A stretch of 64,000 nt of DNA from Strobilurus pachycystidiatus (GCA_019915135.1 JAHLMK010000010.1:1178001-1242000), one strand, 5' to 3'. Numbered from the stretch's first letter, positions 23,088 to 34,510 are shown. Translations and numbers: made by a program. The notes: generated by a model from the letters alone, not told the origin.

Positions 23088-23453
23088 GTTACACACGTCT
23101 TATGGTTTAGCTGGGTACTAACTGTGAGCGTCTGGAGCGAGTTGGAGCGGTTTGTATAGCGGGTAGCGGGAATTGTCGGGTTTTATGGAGACGCTTAGCG
23201 TCTGGTAGCGTGATTAGCGATTTGTAGCTTCAGATATAGCGAAAAATGGTCAAAATGCGAAAGGCGGGCACGAAAGGGAGCGGTAGCTATCGATTGGACG
23301 GGAATAAACGATGTGAAAATGCGATCCGCGTGGAGAAAAATCAAATTTCCCCGCGCGTCGTGATCTTGGGGTAATTGCCAATATCAATGATATCGGCGTG
23401 CACGAGAAAGTGGGATGTAGGGAATCACAACCAAGTACGAGTTCAAAAAAAAG

Positions 23454-23734
23454 TGTAAAGGCGTCGTCTGATGCGACGCAAAACACTGAGGGGAAGGATG
23501 TGGTAGAACTCACAATCACGCGGAGCGAACTAGACTTGGGTGTGATTCCGTAAAACTACGAGCTCTAAGCGATGGGTGCGACGAAGGTACGAGAAAAGGG
23601 TGAAGGTAAGATGAAGGTAAGAGGTTACGTTTGAGTACCCGAACCGAATAATAGTCCGCCACAAACTGCCGCAAATATGCCACCACGTGATCCGCCACAT
23701 CTCTGCCTCTACGCGTAAGCGTAACACGCTTACA
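23454..23734 (-). repeat. 5' LTR of the Ty3/Gypsy element
   Basis: 281 bp; carries the promoter for the minus-strand transcript. On its internal side (just below 23454 on the plus strand) the minus-strand sequence begins cttttttttgaactcg. No TGG-type tRNA primer-binding site follows, so priming is unresolved; self-priming is known in the Tf1/sushi group. Confidence 0.95.
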
Positions 23735-24059
23735 CGTGCTCCACAAAAACTCTTGAGCCTAATCTGAACATATATATCTGTCTATAGATGCTTTCATGCT
23801 GCTCAACTCTTAGGTTCTGAATTTTGAGCCCACCGGGAAGGTGTGTAACATGGGGACAGAGGTATCACATGAACCAATCACCGGTTCTTGCAGGCAATTA
23901 GACGTGCATTTAGAGCGAGTTTTTCCAGCTTATTTCGATCCAAACACCAAGAGGAACGGTGTTTATTTGAGCGAACTAGGTGGGTACAAGATTGACGGTG
24001 TAAATTGATCAAAATCCGAAAATGGCAGCCTCCGCCAACTATTTCGGAAACTGCAATAA

Positions 24060-24400
24060 ATCATGCATTGACACGACCAATGAGTAGAGTAGTTTCTATC
24101 ACGTTGTGGCGCCGTTCCTTCACGTATTTGAACCAATCATGATTCATGACCGAGACAAGTCCCAACACGCGTACGGAATTGGTAAGCTTCCTTCATTCTT
24201 TCCGATGCTCTTTGGATCCTCGATCTTTGGAGTCAAGCTTTGGTACTTCCGACCGGCGTTCCTTGTAGGGACCGTGCCGAGTAATTTCCTTCCTTCCTTC
24301 CACTGTGTTCGTACTGATCATAGGTACGGAAGATGTATTTACAGAAGATTAGATGCGCGATCCACTACGATGTCTAACTATGATATAACAGGAAACAACG
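24060..24400. other. Intergenic between the nested elements and the CHAT gene
   Basis: No supported gene; includes the 3' flank of the CHAT gene. ccttcc-type simple sequence lies near 24285-24302. Confidence 0.4.
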
Positions 24401-27400
24401 CTAGATACCGATGTGTATATAAGGCACCCACGATAGAAAGGCTGTCTCGCCCACTTTGTTGCGAAGACGTTCAACGGCAAGATGAAGGGCGAGCGCCGAC
24501 TCTGTGTAATCCGGTGGTCCATCCTTATCCTTCCTGAGAAGATAGCCATAAACATGATCCGCAACCTCGGGTGCATGTCTGTCTTCAATAGACCACATCG
24601 TCGCAATGACGCTGCGAAACCCAGCGAGAAGCATCCCGGCCGCAAGATGAATCGATTCGGATGGGAGCTTGCTGTGGCCCGTGGCGGTTTGACAAGCTGA
24701 GAGAAAAACCAGCTCGGCGTCGGTAAGATTGAGGGCGGCGATGTCTGACAGCTTCAAGCGGGTTCCGTCGGCGAGGAGAAGAGCACTATCGGTAGGAGTT
24801 TCCGTGTTCTGAACACCGTGACACGCGAAGTGAACCCACGCAGCGCTCTTCATCTTTTCCATGACCTGCTCAGCTGTTGCGCTCCCTCCCTTAAGGGCGG
24901 TGAAGGTCGACGAGGAGTGCGAGGTGGAATGGTTCGCCAATCGTTCAACCTCAATGTTGACGCCGTAGATGGGAAGTTGTCCTCCGGCGTTGGCGCAAGC
25001 AACGGCAAGAACCTCCAGGTCCTTCTGTGAAGCATCGGCTTTGGTACCGGGACGGATGACGGAGCCGAGGGTCGGGATGTACGATGAGACAACATAGTCG
25101 TACACCTTGTGGCCTACATCAATCTGGTCATAGTCGCCTGCGGCATGGAGAGGCAAGAACTGGAGCCGGCCTGTCGGACACCACCGGATATGTGGTTTTC
25201 GCTCTCCTTGTGCGCACTTGAGAGGTCCAGAAGTGAGTCACAAGTAGTAAAAAGTGAGGACCAGTACTTACATTGACTAAGAGCGGCCGAACGGACATTA
25301 AGGAAGACAGTACAGGCTGCACAATCTTATACCACAGCTCCTCCAGGATTTGTTGGATGTGATCCATATTATCAAAAGGGGCCGGACCGCCACCCCGTGG
25401 ATCTTCGCCGCCCAAAGATTGCCTGAAGCTGTAGTCATCCCGCGTTGCCTCCACAAGAGCACTGTGCATCTGATCTATATCTAGCAGCCCCAGATCGGGG
25501 AGAGGAACATGAAGCATGTCCGTCTGGAAGTGCGGCTCGGTAGGTGGAATGAGAACGAGCGCGTCGCACCCATGGGAGTCGACGTTGATGACCACAACGA
25601 CAGCGCCCCGAGCAGCGCCACAAAGGGTTTCGAACTCCTTCGGGAGCAGGAAGCTCTCAAGCCCGGGGAAAAGTCGTGTCTGCTGGACGCACTTCTCCCA
25701 CTCCGTCGCCAGCCTCCGATGCTCTTGAGCTTCAGCCTCTGAATCCAGGAAGTGGTTTCGTGTGCTGGTGCGCATTATCGCTTCCCTGGTGATTGACATC
25801 CTGGCCGCAAGACACGGATCTCTTTCCTGTAAATCACCCAACGGTGTCCGAAGCTGAATGAGCTGCTCCCAGATCACCGAACGTCCTTGCTCCAGCCACT
25901 CCAACGCGGTGCTGAGCTCGCCTTGGGCAATCGCAAACTGTGCTGCTCTATTTGGGAAGTCAGATATACTTATTTCATGCGGCGGTGAGTCTCCGGCCCA
26001 TTCCTTCGAATCCGGGGATAGAAAGTCAGCCTGCGTGAGCTGATTGTGCCGTTCGTGAAGGGGCTTTCCTATCCACGCAACACTGGGAAGGATAGACATG
26101 GCTGCCCTAAGCCCATTCATTCGGACTGCATCTGCGTTCTGGGGGCGAACGGGTGTGACGCCCAGTTGCGCCTGATCGTATCTCACATATTCATCCCAGT
26201 CGGCCCAGCTAAGGGCGATGAAGAACCTTTTATCGGGCCTTAGAGATAGAGAAAATACCGCATGGGAGTAGCATGCGATAGACAAGTCCCGATCCTCAGG
26301 ACGGAAGCCAGCGCCACTGGCAGTATATCGTTCCCGGTACAGAATCCCGAGTGTGTAACGCATTGCCTCTCCTGCGCCGCTGTCTATAAAGCGTGTTGAC
26401 GATAGGAGTTGTATTGCTTCATCCAAATCCTCCATATTTCTATATGCATTGAAGCGCATCAACAATGTCCTGGCGAGTAGGTGGACCAACGTAGAGAGGC
26501 CATTGTCATCCGGGCGGATGTCGATCAAATTTCTGCTCAGCTCTATTGCTCGAGAGACGTCTGTGCGGCACGCGGAGCCAGTTTTGCTTTGTTTGATGAA
26601 GCGAAAGATCAAAAGGATGGCAAGCATTCCGACGTCGTGTGGTGGACAGTGCTGTGATGATGTAATCTGTTCCTGGACTCTGATCCTCTCCGACAAGTCG
26701 TCCGCGAAGTAGCCAGCGTAGCCGTTCCTCTCCCTGAGCAGAAAATCATGCACCTCAAAGAACAGTAGGTGGTGGGGATTGTCGGCTGGTGCCATATCCA
26801 GAACACGGCCAAGCCACTCTAGCATCCTATCCGTCCCGCGCCGGTCGCCTGTGATGTGGAAGTGCTCGACCATGTACCCCGAGAATTGTCGTATATGAAT
26901 GACCTTCTCCGCCAGTATGCACCACGGCAGCGGAACAGCCATCGCTTTACCCGCCGCAGACACTGCTTCGTCATATTCCGGAACTTCCTGGGTCTGTTCA
27001 TAACGCTGGCGCCTGCAGGCGGCCAGGTATTGGAGGAACTCGAATTGGTCCAGCGGATGCCTGGAGCGAAGCTGCGGCTCTTTTGAAGCTGCTTCCAGGA
27101 AGAGCAAGGATTCATTCTGATTGTCCCAGTCCCCAGTGCGTTCGCAGGAATCATGAATGGCTTTGCCCCACCATTGCATTCGAAGGAACTTGGTCGGAGT
27201 GGAGTCGGGGAGTCGCAGGAGTGCGTCTGAGAAGGAACGCTGTTGGGAGGGGCTCAGTTTTGCAAGAGCCACCGCGTATAAATGGTAGAATGCTCGCGAG
27301 AAATTCACGATGTCCATGTTCTTTGGCTCCGTGGACTTGGGATCATAGTCAAAGTGCGATACATCCGCGCAATGGAGCAGAGCTGGAATACGAAGCTCAA

Positions 27401-28133
27401 GCGGCAAGACGAAGCAGAGGGATAAAAGAGCCCTGAACCAGTCTTCAGCGGAAAAAAGGAGCCATTCGCCTTGCTCGAAGGTTCTTGTGATGAAGAAGAT
27501 GTGCACCAAGTCAGTCTTGTCCACTGTATTGTAGTCATTTGCTGATCCAAAAGGTCAGGACACTGGGATCTTGGGGACAATGTAACCCACACACCGACGT
27601 CAAGCTTTTCCCACAGAGAAGAGCCTGACAGCGACTCGGAGTATGCCCCAGTTGCTGCCATTCTGATGTAGAAGCCGAGCACGCCTGTGTCTGACTCCAT
27701 GAGGAGGTTGTGGTTGTATTCTACGACGTTCTCAGGTTACTCAAATAGGAGATATGATAAATCACCCACCAACTCGCGGACGTCGTTTCAGGTCTTCTAG
27801 AATATCGTCGACGTCGACGTACGCTGAACCTAGCTTGACGTCTGAACCTTCGCCCAATTGTTCGAAGACATCCATAACGAGGATACCAGACGTTGACCTA
27901 GGTACCCTGATTAGGGAAAAAAACCTGAATGAACGCGCAAGGCCGCACATTATCGCCATGGTTGGGACGTTCCAATACCCACGTGTATCTCGCAATAAGC
28001 CATCAGACTCGAGGAGGACAGTATCTTCGTCGTGTCTGAAGACCACAGAAAGCTTCGCATTGTCTGCTACCTCAACCAATTCGACGTCGCCGTTGTAGTC
28101 CTCGAGTATCCCAAGCTTGATGTCTGCGTACAC
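24401..28133 (-). CDS. TPR-like, C-terminal CHAT-domain (caspase-like) protein with N-terminal C2-like region
   Basis: The C-terminal exon, 25201-24401, carries a CHAT protease domain. It has the His motif in WVHFACHGVQNTE and the Cys motif in LVFLSACQTATGHS, the two catalytic residues of the separase/caspase-related clan. A 70-nt intron (25271-25202) separates it from a large exon ending at 25272. That exon spans about 27530-25272 and encodes a helical, TPR-like array (EYDEAVSAAGKAMAVPLPW, DLDEAIQLLSSTRFIDSG, ALEWLEQGRSVIWEQLIQL). It ends with the start of the CHAT fold, GAVVVVINVDSHGCDALVLI. Upstream exons (27760-28133) encode a beta-rich C2-like region, YADIKLGILEDYNGDVELVE, plus EKLDVG near 27605. 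The first exon is not fixed; coding-looking segments extend to about 28560. Substrates are unknown. Fungal relatives form large families. Confidence 0.82.
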
Positions 28134-28139
28134 CTTGTG

Positions 28140-28560
28140 AGCTAAGCAGCTAAGCAGTGAGAGGGGAACCGACTGGATAGCGTAATCTCGGAGGTGGCAG
28201 TGGTAGGGTACTCAGGCCTTATTTCCTCCCCTTCCAAGTTGTCGTTATTGTAGTCTGCAAGGAGGTTGTCAAGGCGGCGGCGGAGACGGGATCTAGTACA
28301 CGGTACAAGTATTCGTTAATAGAAAAATTGAACTGCATGAAAATTACTCGCTCTAGTGGATCCATGATGGGAGCGGTGCGCCTGAGAGTGGAGGTGGGTG
28401 TTCAATCTCAAGGATGGTCGACGAAGAAATCGAGTCGCATGAGGCCTTTATGGATGCCAGACACAGCTATCGGATCAACCAGAAACCCGTCCTGCTTGAT
28501 TAGCTCAAGACAGAATGAATCAAGCCGATAATTGCGGTCAAAACGCGAAGTCGGCGTGGC
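28140..28560 (-). other. Coding-looking segments upstream of the CHAT gene, unassigned
   Basis: Minus-strand frames read FDRNYRLDSFCLELIKQDGF (about 28550-28490), then MDPLERVIFMQFNFSINEYL (28363-28304), then NNDNLEGEEIRPEYPTTATS (about 28250-28190). Possible splice sites lie between them. They may be the first exons of the CHAT gene or a relic of a separate gene. No family was recognised. Confidence 0.3.
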
Positions 28561-28599
28561 TTATTGGCACACCTGCTAGATTTGTCTCCCCTAGGCAGA

Positions 28600-30760
28600 C
28601 TCAATCAGTCGTATAATGTAGAATAGGCTTGTCGTGCACTTCTACCGACAACAATGATAGAAGGCTCTCTGGTGAATGCGTCCTTCTATGCGTCGTCGTA
28701 GGATGCGCACGCACCCATGAGCTAACCTTGCCTCGGAGGTGAGAGACGCATTGCATTTGGATCGGGAAGGCAGTGACTTCGGTATGTGATGAAGTGAGGT
28801 TGACATAGCTTGAGCAGCGCCTAGATAGCATGCCAGCGCTTGATTTTTGCTATATTATGGATCTCGGTCATGGTGGACATTGAAAGTTCAGTTTATACTT
28901 GACGGACAAACAGGCGATAGTACTGCATCGTCCACAGCTATGCATACCGAGGGCTGTACGGACGCTCACGTAATGCCAGAGAGGCCGTGGCATACTTGGA
29001 TAGAGAACAGAGAATATGGGAAAGCCAGTCCACGAGTGCAACGCACGACCAAAGACCAGCCAAGCATCGACAAGGGCAGAGGGTCCATGTGGCAAGAATG
29101 CATGCCAGACCAGCTCCTTGACCTCCTGTTCACAACCTAGTGCGATAGAGACAAAATGGACGTCGCAAGCGACGAGGACGTTAGTCGGCGCAGGCCTCCG
29201 CTATGATGCATCTGACAGAGGAACAATGGGGCGCTCGGCGTGGCGGGGCGGTGAGCTCGGGAAGAAGCCAGACCCGGATGGAATGTGTCCGGCAACATAA
29301 AGTTGACGTGGTGTCCGGTCATTCGATGATGGCGCTAGAGGCGTGAAGTGCGTGAGGCGTCAGTTTCAAACTGACCGGCCGAACTATATGCGGTGTCGTC
29401 AATAATCATGACGAAGAATGGGTGAAGGAGGATGGGAATATGACAGGACGAGAGGGTACACGGATTGCGATGTTGGGAAGGGGGAGAGAGTGCGTGCGGC
29501 AGGGGCGGGACAAGGTTTGCAGAGACCAAATGGCCGGTATCAATCGCGTCGCATGCGTCTTACATTCGAGTGTAAGTGTGCGAATGGAAATAGGCATAGT
29601 ATGGGGATGAAACATATGAGAGCAAACTGTATGCGCACCTTTACCAGTTCCACGTCGTCCATGCTAGTAAGTAGAGCGGCGCATCATCATGAGCATCGAC
29701 TTATTTAACTATTCAACGAGGGCTGAATGAGGGCGAGAAGCAAAGGAGATCGGACACGTGGCCTCATCAAGTGACAGTATTGCTTCCGCGTCAATTCGCG
29801 TCAATTCGCGTCATTCCCTCATGATCACCCTACTGAGTACTCTTTCTTCTGACTTCTCCCGGACCATCAAGTCCTACGTGCCCACTTGGTCTTCTGCTGC
29901 GATAATTGTCTGTTCAGTCGCGTATGTGTCCAGGAAGCCGTATCTTGGGTACATTCCTTCGCTGAGGCACATTGGGACCGCACTACCGTGACTACGCGAT
30001 GACGATTCGATCTAGTGCTGACAATGCACGGCCAGGACACCGATCGCAGGCTTTCCTAAGGGTAACGCCGATGGACAGGAGCGTTACCATGCCCGAGTGG
30101 CGAAAGTACAATGTATCCATTTTCAATCGCCCACGCTCCCGACTGACTGCCAGTGACTGATATAGCTGCTTTATCAGCCTCTCTGTCACTGAAAGGTAAT
30201 TGCAGTGCAACTCAGTGTCTCAGCGGTACTTACATCACTTCAGACAAGCTCGGCCGCAGTCAGACGGATTCAGCTTGCCGATGATCGTTATCTTCCCGTG
30301 TCTGGTCAGGTATCCCAGGACGCCATGAATTCTGCTCATCACTTACGAGTGAAGGAACTCTAGTTATCTTGGCAGGATTGCTCGGACATAACACGTCAAG
30401 ATGTGTGGCGGTCGGATTGTTCCCAGGTAGATACATAGAACCTCTGCTATCTCTGAAGACAGAGAGGCTTTGAAATAGAACTATCAGGCAGGATCAGGGG
30501 ATTACATGGACGATGTGGGGAACACAGTCTGAGTTCGTCACTCCAGCCAGACTGAGATAAGTACTCGCTGTGTATCGAGTGCCGATCGTGTTTAGAGCTC
30601 CTCATCAAACAAGGTAACTCGGGTCCTCATCCTGTTCTGTTTACATAGTTCTACTTTTGATGTCTCTTGGCAGACCGTGAAACCGGTTCATACTGGGAAG
30701 TACGTCAGACGGTCTTAAGGTCACTATGTCGCTGTTGCTGCTTTCCTCTACCCTTTGACC
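28600..30760. other. Long stretch without a supported gene
   Basis: About 2.1 kb in which open frames are short, overlap on both strands and show no domains. It contains a small tandem array at 29788-29813 (cgtcaattcg repeated). The last 100 bases are the promoter side of the GT15-like gene. It could hold decayed DNA or non-coding RNA; nothing specific is visible. Confidence 0.4.
29788..29813. repeat. Short tandem repeat, 10-bp unit
   Basis: Two full copies and a partial third of a 10-bp unit, cgtcaattcg, in tandem. Confidence 0.7.
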
Positions 30761-31954
30761 ATGGTTTTCCTTCGGCACCGTGTCCTCCTCATGGTCTTTG
30801 GACTTGCATTGGTCTTTCTCAGTCTCTCTTGGATTGCTGAGGATGACTCCAGTATCGGATTGCTGCGCTCTTCTCTAAAACAGCAGCTCACCGGCGCCGC
30901 CCAGACGCCTACATATGGAGATGCCGAGCTCGCCCACCGCCCGCCTCTGTTCACAGCCGCCATCATCTACCTCATCAGCACCTCCCGAGCATTCGAACTG
31001 CTAGACTCCCTTGCCTCCCTCTACATGAACCTCCCCGGTGGTCCATGGCCCATCATCTTGTTTCACACAGGCGATTTCGATGACGAGTCCCTCCAGGCCG
31101 CTCTCGTCGCGGAGGTAGACGGTTATCTGGGCGGCGACAGCTCATCGGGGTTATTCTCCCAGCGCCTAGAGTTTGTCAGGCTTGATTGGCACCTGCCTGC
31201 AGGAATTCCTGACAATGTCACTGCTGTTGAGCCGATAGAAGCATTCCGATGGCCTGGTACGTCGCGTCGACATTGTCACCTCGACTATCTATTGACGGAT
31301 AGATCTCATGCAGGTTATCACCACATGTGTGCCTTCTTTGCGGTCAACATCTTCACACACCCCCGTTTGCAAGACGTCACCTACTACATGCGCATGGACA
31401 CAGATTCTCTCATCGAGTCGCGGTTGTGCTATGATCCGTTCGAGCTCATGTACAGGAAGAGGAAGGCCTACGGTTATCGCTCCATTGGCGGCGACGCCTT
31501 TGAAACCACGGTGGGACTTCTTGCATACGTTGACGAGTATGCACGACGCCATTCTGCCGCGGCTGATCGTCTACGCCACAACCAATGGGAAAGCCCGCGA
31601 TTGACAGCTGATGGAGAGGCGGTTCTCCCGAGGGTGCAGGGGTATTTCAACAGCTTTGAGATTGTGAACCTTCAGGAGTTCAGGCGCCCAGATGTGCAGG
31701 CCTTCTTCACCGATCTCATGAGCGTCCCAGAAAGGATATACAAGTGGCGTTGGGGTGCGCACACGCTGTCACATTTATATCTTGAAACTGACATGAGTTT
31801 GAAAGGCGATGCTCCATTACGATACGCAACTGTCCAAATGTTCTTCGACAGCGAGCGAGATACGGAGGAGTTATGCGGGATGAGGTACTTCCATCCTCAA
31901 GTACCTACTCCTTCGTGTCCATGCACTCCATTAGTGGGCGGACATACTTCATGA
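30761..31954 (+). CDS. GT15-like alpha-1,2-mannosyltransferase (KRE2/MNT1 family)
   Basis: A type II membrane enzyme of the Golgi that would extend O- or N-linked mannose chains from GDP-mannose. The start is ATG at 30761; a hydrophobic anchor (LLMVFGLALVFLSLSW) spans residues 9-25. Family hallmarks are AAIIYLISTS near the start of the domain, YHHMCAFFAVNIF, YYMRMDTDSLIE (the DxD-like metal/nucleotide site), FNSFEIVNL and RWGAHTLSHL. A 57-nt, in-frame, stop-free intron (31257-31313, gtacgt...atgcag) is likely: splicing makes RWPGYHHMC, as in relatives. The spliced length is 378 aa. The C terminus (YFHPQVPTPSCPC) resembles the usual His-Pro...Cys-Pro tail. The family fits well; the specificity is not known. 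Confidence 0.8.
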   Translation: MVFLRHRVLLMVFGLALVFLSLSWIAEDDSSIGLLRSSLKQQLTGAAQTPTYGDAELAHRPPLFTAAIIYLISTSRAFELLDSLASLYMNLPGGPWPIILFHTGDFDDESLQAALVAEVDGYLGGDSSSGLFSQRLEFVRLDWHLPAGIPDNVTAVEPIEAFRWPGTSRRHCHLDYLLTDRSHAGYHHMCAFFAVNIFTHPRLQDVTYYMRMDTDSLIESRLCYDPFELMYRKRKAYGYRSIGGDAFETTVGLLAYVDEYARRHSAAADRLRHNQWESPRLTADGEAVLPRVQGYFNSFEIVNLQEFRRPDVQAFFTDLMSVPERIYKWRWGAHTLSHLYLETDMSLKGDAPLRYATVQMFFDSERDTEELCGMRYFHPQVPTPSCPCTPLVGGHTS

Positions 31955-32141
31955 TTTGGTGACGCTATTGATTGATAGTACATGACCGGAGATGACTACC
32001 TCATGACGAGCCGATTAGGATGGACGATATAGACACTTAGATGGACTTAGCTTGAAGATGACATTTGTAGCATAGGTAGTTCATCGTTGACCGCCCGACT
32101 AGCAGCCCGAATCCCGTTTGACTGTAATCAAGCGCTTATTC

Positions 32142-34164
32142 CTACGTTGTGCTGCAGTCCGCGCTCTTTAGGTGTCCAAGCTCCTCCATAACCATACTCC
32201 GAATCGCCTCCGACCGAGGGGTGATTTCGCACTTGAACGGACGGGGATGACTGCCGCAAAGTTCAACATCACTCAAATGGAAGTATGAATGTAACTCACC
32301 TGATGAATCCATCATATTGCACCACCGGCTTTTCCTCTCCCTTCCCTACTCCAATATCAAACGTCGCGAGGATGGTCGCAATCGCAAGGAAGACGCTGTT
32401 CTCAGCAAAATACATTCCGGGGCAGATCCTTGTGGATACACGCCTCAGTAGACGGTCATATATAGAAGCGAACGAAGGCAACCGACCTTCTTCCAAATCC
32501 AAACGAGCTCTCTACAGCCTCAACCCTCTCCTTCGCCTTCTCTTTATCGAGAAACCGCTCCGGCTGGAACTCAAAAGGATCCTGAAAGAGTTCTTCGTCG
32601 TGCATCATGGCCCAAATATTCGCCCAAACAACCGCGCCCTTCTCAATCGTGTAGCCCATGTAGGTGTCGGTTTGGGTAGCGACGTGGGGAAGTCCTAAAG
32701 GAACGCTGGGATTCCACCTCCACACTTCCCTAACCAGCGCCTCGACGTACGGCATCCTTTCCCTATCCTTGATCTTTGGTAATCTTTCCAACGCACCACC
32801 ATCAAAACCCAGCACGGAATCGATCTCTGCCTGAGCTCTCTTTTGGACTTCGGGATAGAGCGTCATAGCGAGGATGAAAGAGTTGAGGGCAGAGGGGGTC
32901 GTCTCGGCGCCCCCAGAATACAAGGACGCCCCAGCGGCCTTGGCGATATCTTCCGCAGCGGGATCAGTGTTATCCTCGAGGTAGTCAGACATGAACGACG
33001 ACGAATGAGTGCCTTGGCTCTGTGAGGGCCATCTGTCACGATGAATGCAACGGGTTGGGGATACCCACCATCTTTCGCTTGACGAAGTCAAAGGGGACAT
33101 CGTAAAGCATATCCAGGACCTCCCGCATTTCACGAGCAGTACGCTGGAAGGAAGCACCGGGCAACCAGGCGGGGATGTATTTTACTACGTGACGATGATA
33201 CTTAGTATTCAATTATATGAATGACGATGGAAGGGAACCCACAGATTGGGAAGCTATCAACCCACCAGCGTCCTGGCTCAGAGGCGACCGCAAACCCATG
33301 CATCGCGTCCTCTGCTATCTTCACGAGCTGGAGAGGGTCTCCCATATGCGCAGGGTAGCCGTAAGAAAGTAAAAGAATCGTGGACGATGTGCATCTGATC
33401 GCAAATCGGGTCATAAGTCTTGTATATAGTATTGAGAAGGAGAGACTGACTCTCGGGCGTGAGCTGCGAAGTTTTCGGGATGATCAATGAGCTTGCCAAG
33501 TAACCTACAACCAGGCTTACTGATTGCACAAACATTGTTGCCATGGTCATGACACACCTAAAATTCTCCCTCTCTTGAACGTTGCGTAATGCCTCTCCTT
33601 CGCATGCGCGTTGGCCCATGAAGTGATTGAATGAGCGACGGAATTCTCGGAAACGAGGGTTCGAAGACGCGTTGGCATAGCCTAAGCCACGGTTCCAGCC
33701 GACTCTGCAGCGATGCTCAGATGTAATATTCATGATGCGGCAGAAGAACGCGACGAACAATTCCCCGGCCATTACAGCGCTCGGGCGATCGGAGTAGATG
33801 TTTCCTCGCGTCTCGAGGAGATCTTTGGCGGCTTTCAACGATGAGAGGACGATGGTAGGTTGGCCGAGAACGGTTATGCGCATTACATCGCCTGGAAAAA
33901 TGAGATAAAATCGCGTCAGCAATCAGAAAGGCCTCCTCTTCGCATAGAAAAGAGCAATCAGGACGCACCGTATATCCTTCTCCATTCATCCCACTTGAGC
34001 CATTGGTGATCTGCAGGAATCTGCAGCGCGTTTCCGATGATGGGGAGGCCGGGCGGTCCCGGTGGGAGATTCCTGTTTTCATTTTTCGCCTGGTTCACAC
34101 TGTACGCCACGTAGAGAACAATGATTGGTGGTGCCCACGACGCATAGTTGAGCAGAGAGTCCAT
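32142..34164 (-). CDS. Cytochrome P450 monooxygenase
   Basis: A haem-thiolate monooxygenase anchored in the ER by the N-terminal helix (NYASWAPPIIVLYVAYSV), followed by the Pro-rich hinge NLPPGPPGLPIIGNALQ. Conserved elements in order: the C-helix region, the I-helix GGAETT in LYSGGAETTPSALNSF, the K-helix ExxR in ALVREVWRWNPSVPLGLPH, PERF in FEFQPERFLDKEKA, and the haem loop FGFGRR joined across an intron to CPGMYFAENSVFL. The final exon, after a gtgagt donor at about 32315, reads HPRPFKCEITPRSEAI and stops at 32142-32144. At least six introns interrupt the gene. All catalytic hallmarks are present, so the gene is probably functional. The substrate and CYP family number cannot be assigned from sequence alone. 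Confidence 0.92.
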
Positions 34165-34480
34165 AGCGAATCCAATAGCGTTGGGACGGAAAGGAGCACA
34201 AGATCAGCTTGCAAACTTGAAAACGGCCGAAGACGAGCGGTCGGACGACCGTCGGCCAAATGCTGGCTGATCATGGTGGGTGGGATGAAGGTAAGTAGCC
34301 GTTCGGTTCAGCCAATCGCGGGCCATCGATATACCCCGGGTTTCATTTTAATCGAGCGCAAGTCTGGATCAGAGCAAATCCAAACCGAGGTGCAAATCCC
34401 AGCGAAGTCCTCGGTGTTGCTCTCATAACCATTCGTGTGTAAAATGCAATTACTGTACTTGATACAAAAAGACAAGCGAT
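34165..34480. other. Intergenic between the P450 and the Harbinger element
   Basis: Promoter side of the minus-strand P450 gene; no supported gene. Confidence 0.4.
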
Positions 34481-34483
34481 ACT

Positions 34484-34510
34484 AGAGTATATTAGCTGCC
34501 CGTAGCAAGA
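34484..34510 (+). repeat. Left terminal inverted repeat of the Harbinger element
   Basis: 27 bp beginning agagtatattagc. It pairs with 38337-38363 with two mismatches. Confidence 0.88.

Larger units (their letters stand above)
16556..23734 (-). mobile_element. Ty3/Gypsy chromodomain LTR retrotransposon (chromovirus)
   Basis: A complete element of 7179 bp transcribed on the minus strand. The two LTRs are 281 bp each and begin and end with TGTAA...TTACA. They are flanked by the 5-bp duplication cgtgc (16551-16555 and 23735-23739). Gene order is Gag, protease, reverse transcriptase, RNase H, integrase and chromodomain, which defines chromoviruses. Integration lies inside an older inverted-repeat element. 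The LTRs differ at only one visible position (C at 16734 versus T at 23632), so insertion was recent. Pol carries one frameshift, so this copy probably cannot make full-length Pol. Confidence 0.95.
15838..24058. mobile_element. Older TA-flanked inverted-repeat element, split by an LTR retrotransposon
   Basis: The 33-bp sequence ttgcagtttccgaaatagtt plus ggcggaggctgcc at 15840-15872 is present as an exact reverse complement at 24024-24056. The dinucleotide TA flanks both outer ends (15838-15839 and 24057-24058). Further inside, both arms share a cttgtacccacc word in matching orientation. Subtracting the retrotransposon and one copy of its target repeat leaves about 1.04 kb of host element with no evident transposase. 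The TA flank suggests a Tc1/mariner-like MITE (inference). The arms have diverged beyond the terminal 33-36 bp. Confidence 0.65.

Noticed and set aside
23400..23453. tRNA primer-binding site next to the 5' LTR
   Set aside because: The minus-strand sequence after the LTR is a T-run followed by gaactcg, without the TGG expected for a tRNA 3' end; no site is called.
15838..24058. Treating the whole 8.2-kb inverted-repeat span as one autonomous DNA transposon
   Set aside because: The interior is an LTR element with its own target duplication, so the outer repeats belong to a separate, older element.
24022..24058. Inverted repeat as a transcription terminator
   Set aside because: Its partner lies 8 kb away and no local stem forms.
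28600..30760. Several minus-strand frames of 60-75 codons as small genes
   Set aside because: No domains, no splice partners and overlap with frames on the other strand.
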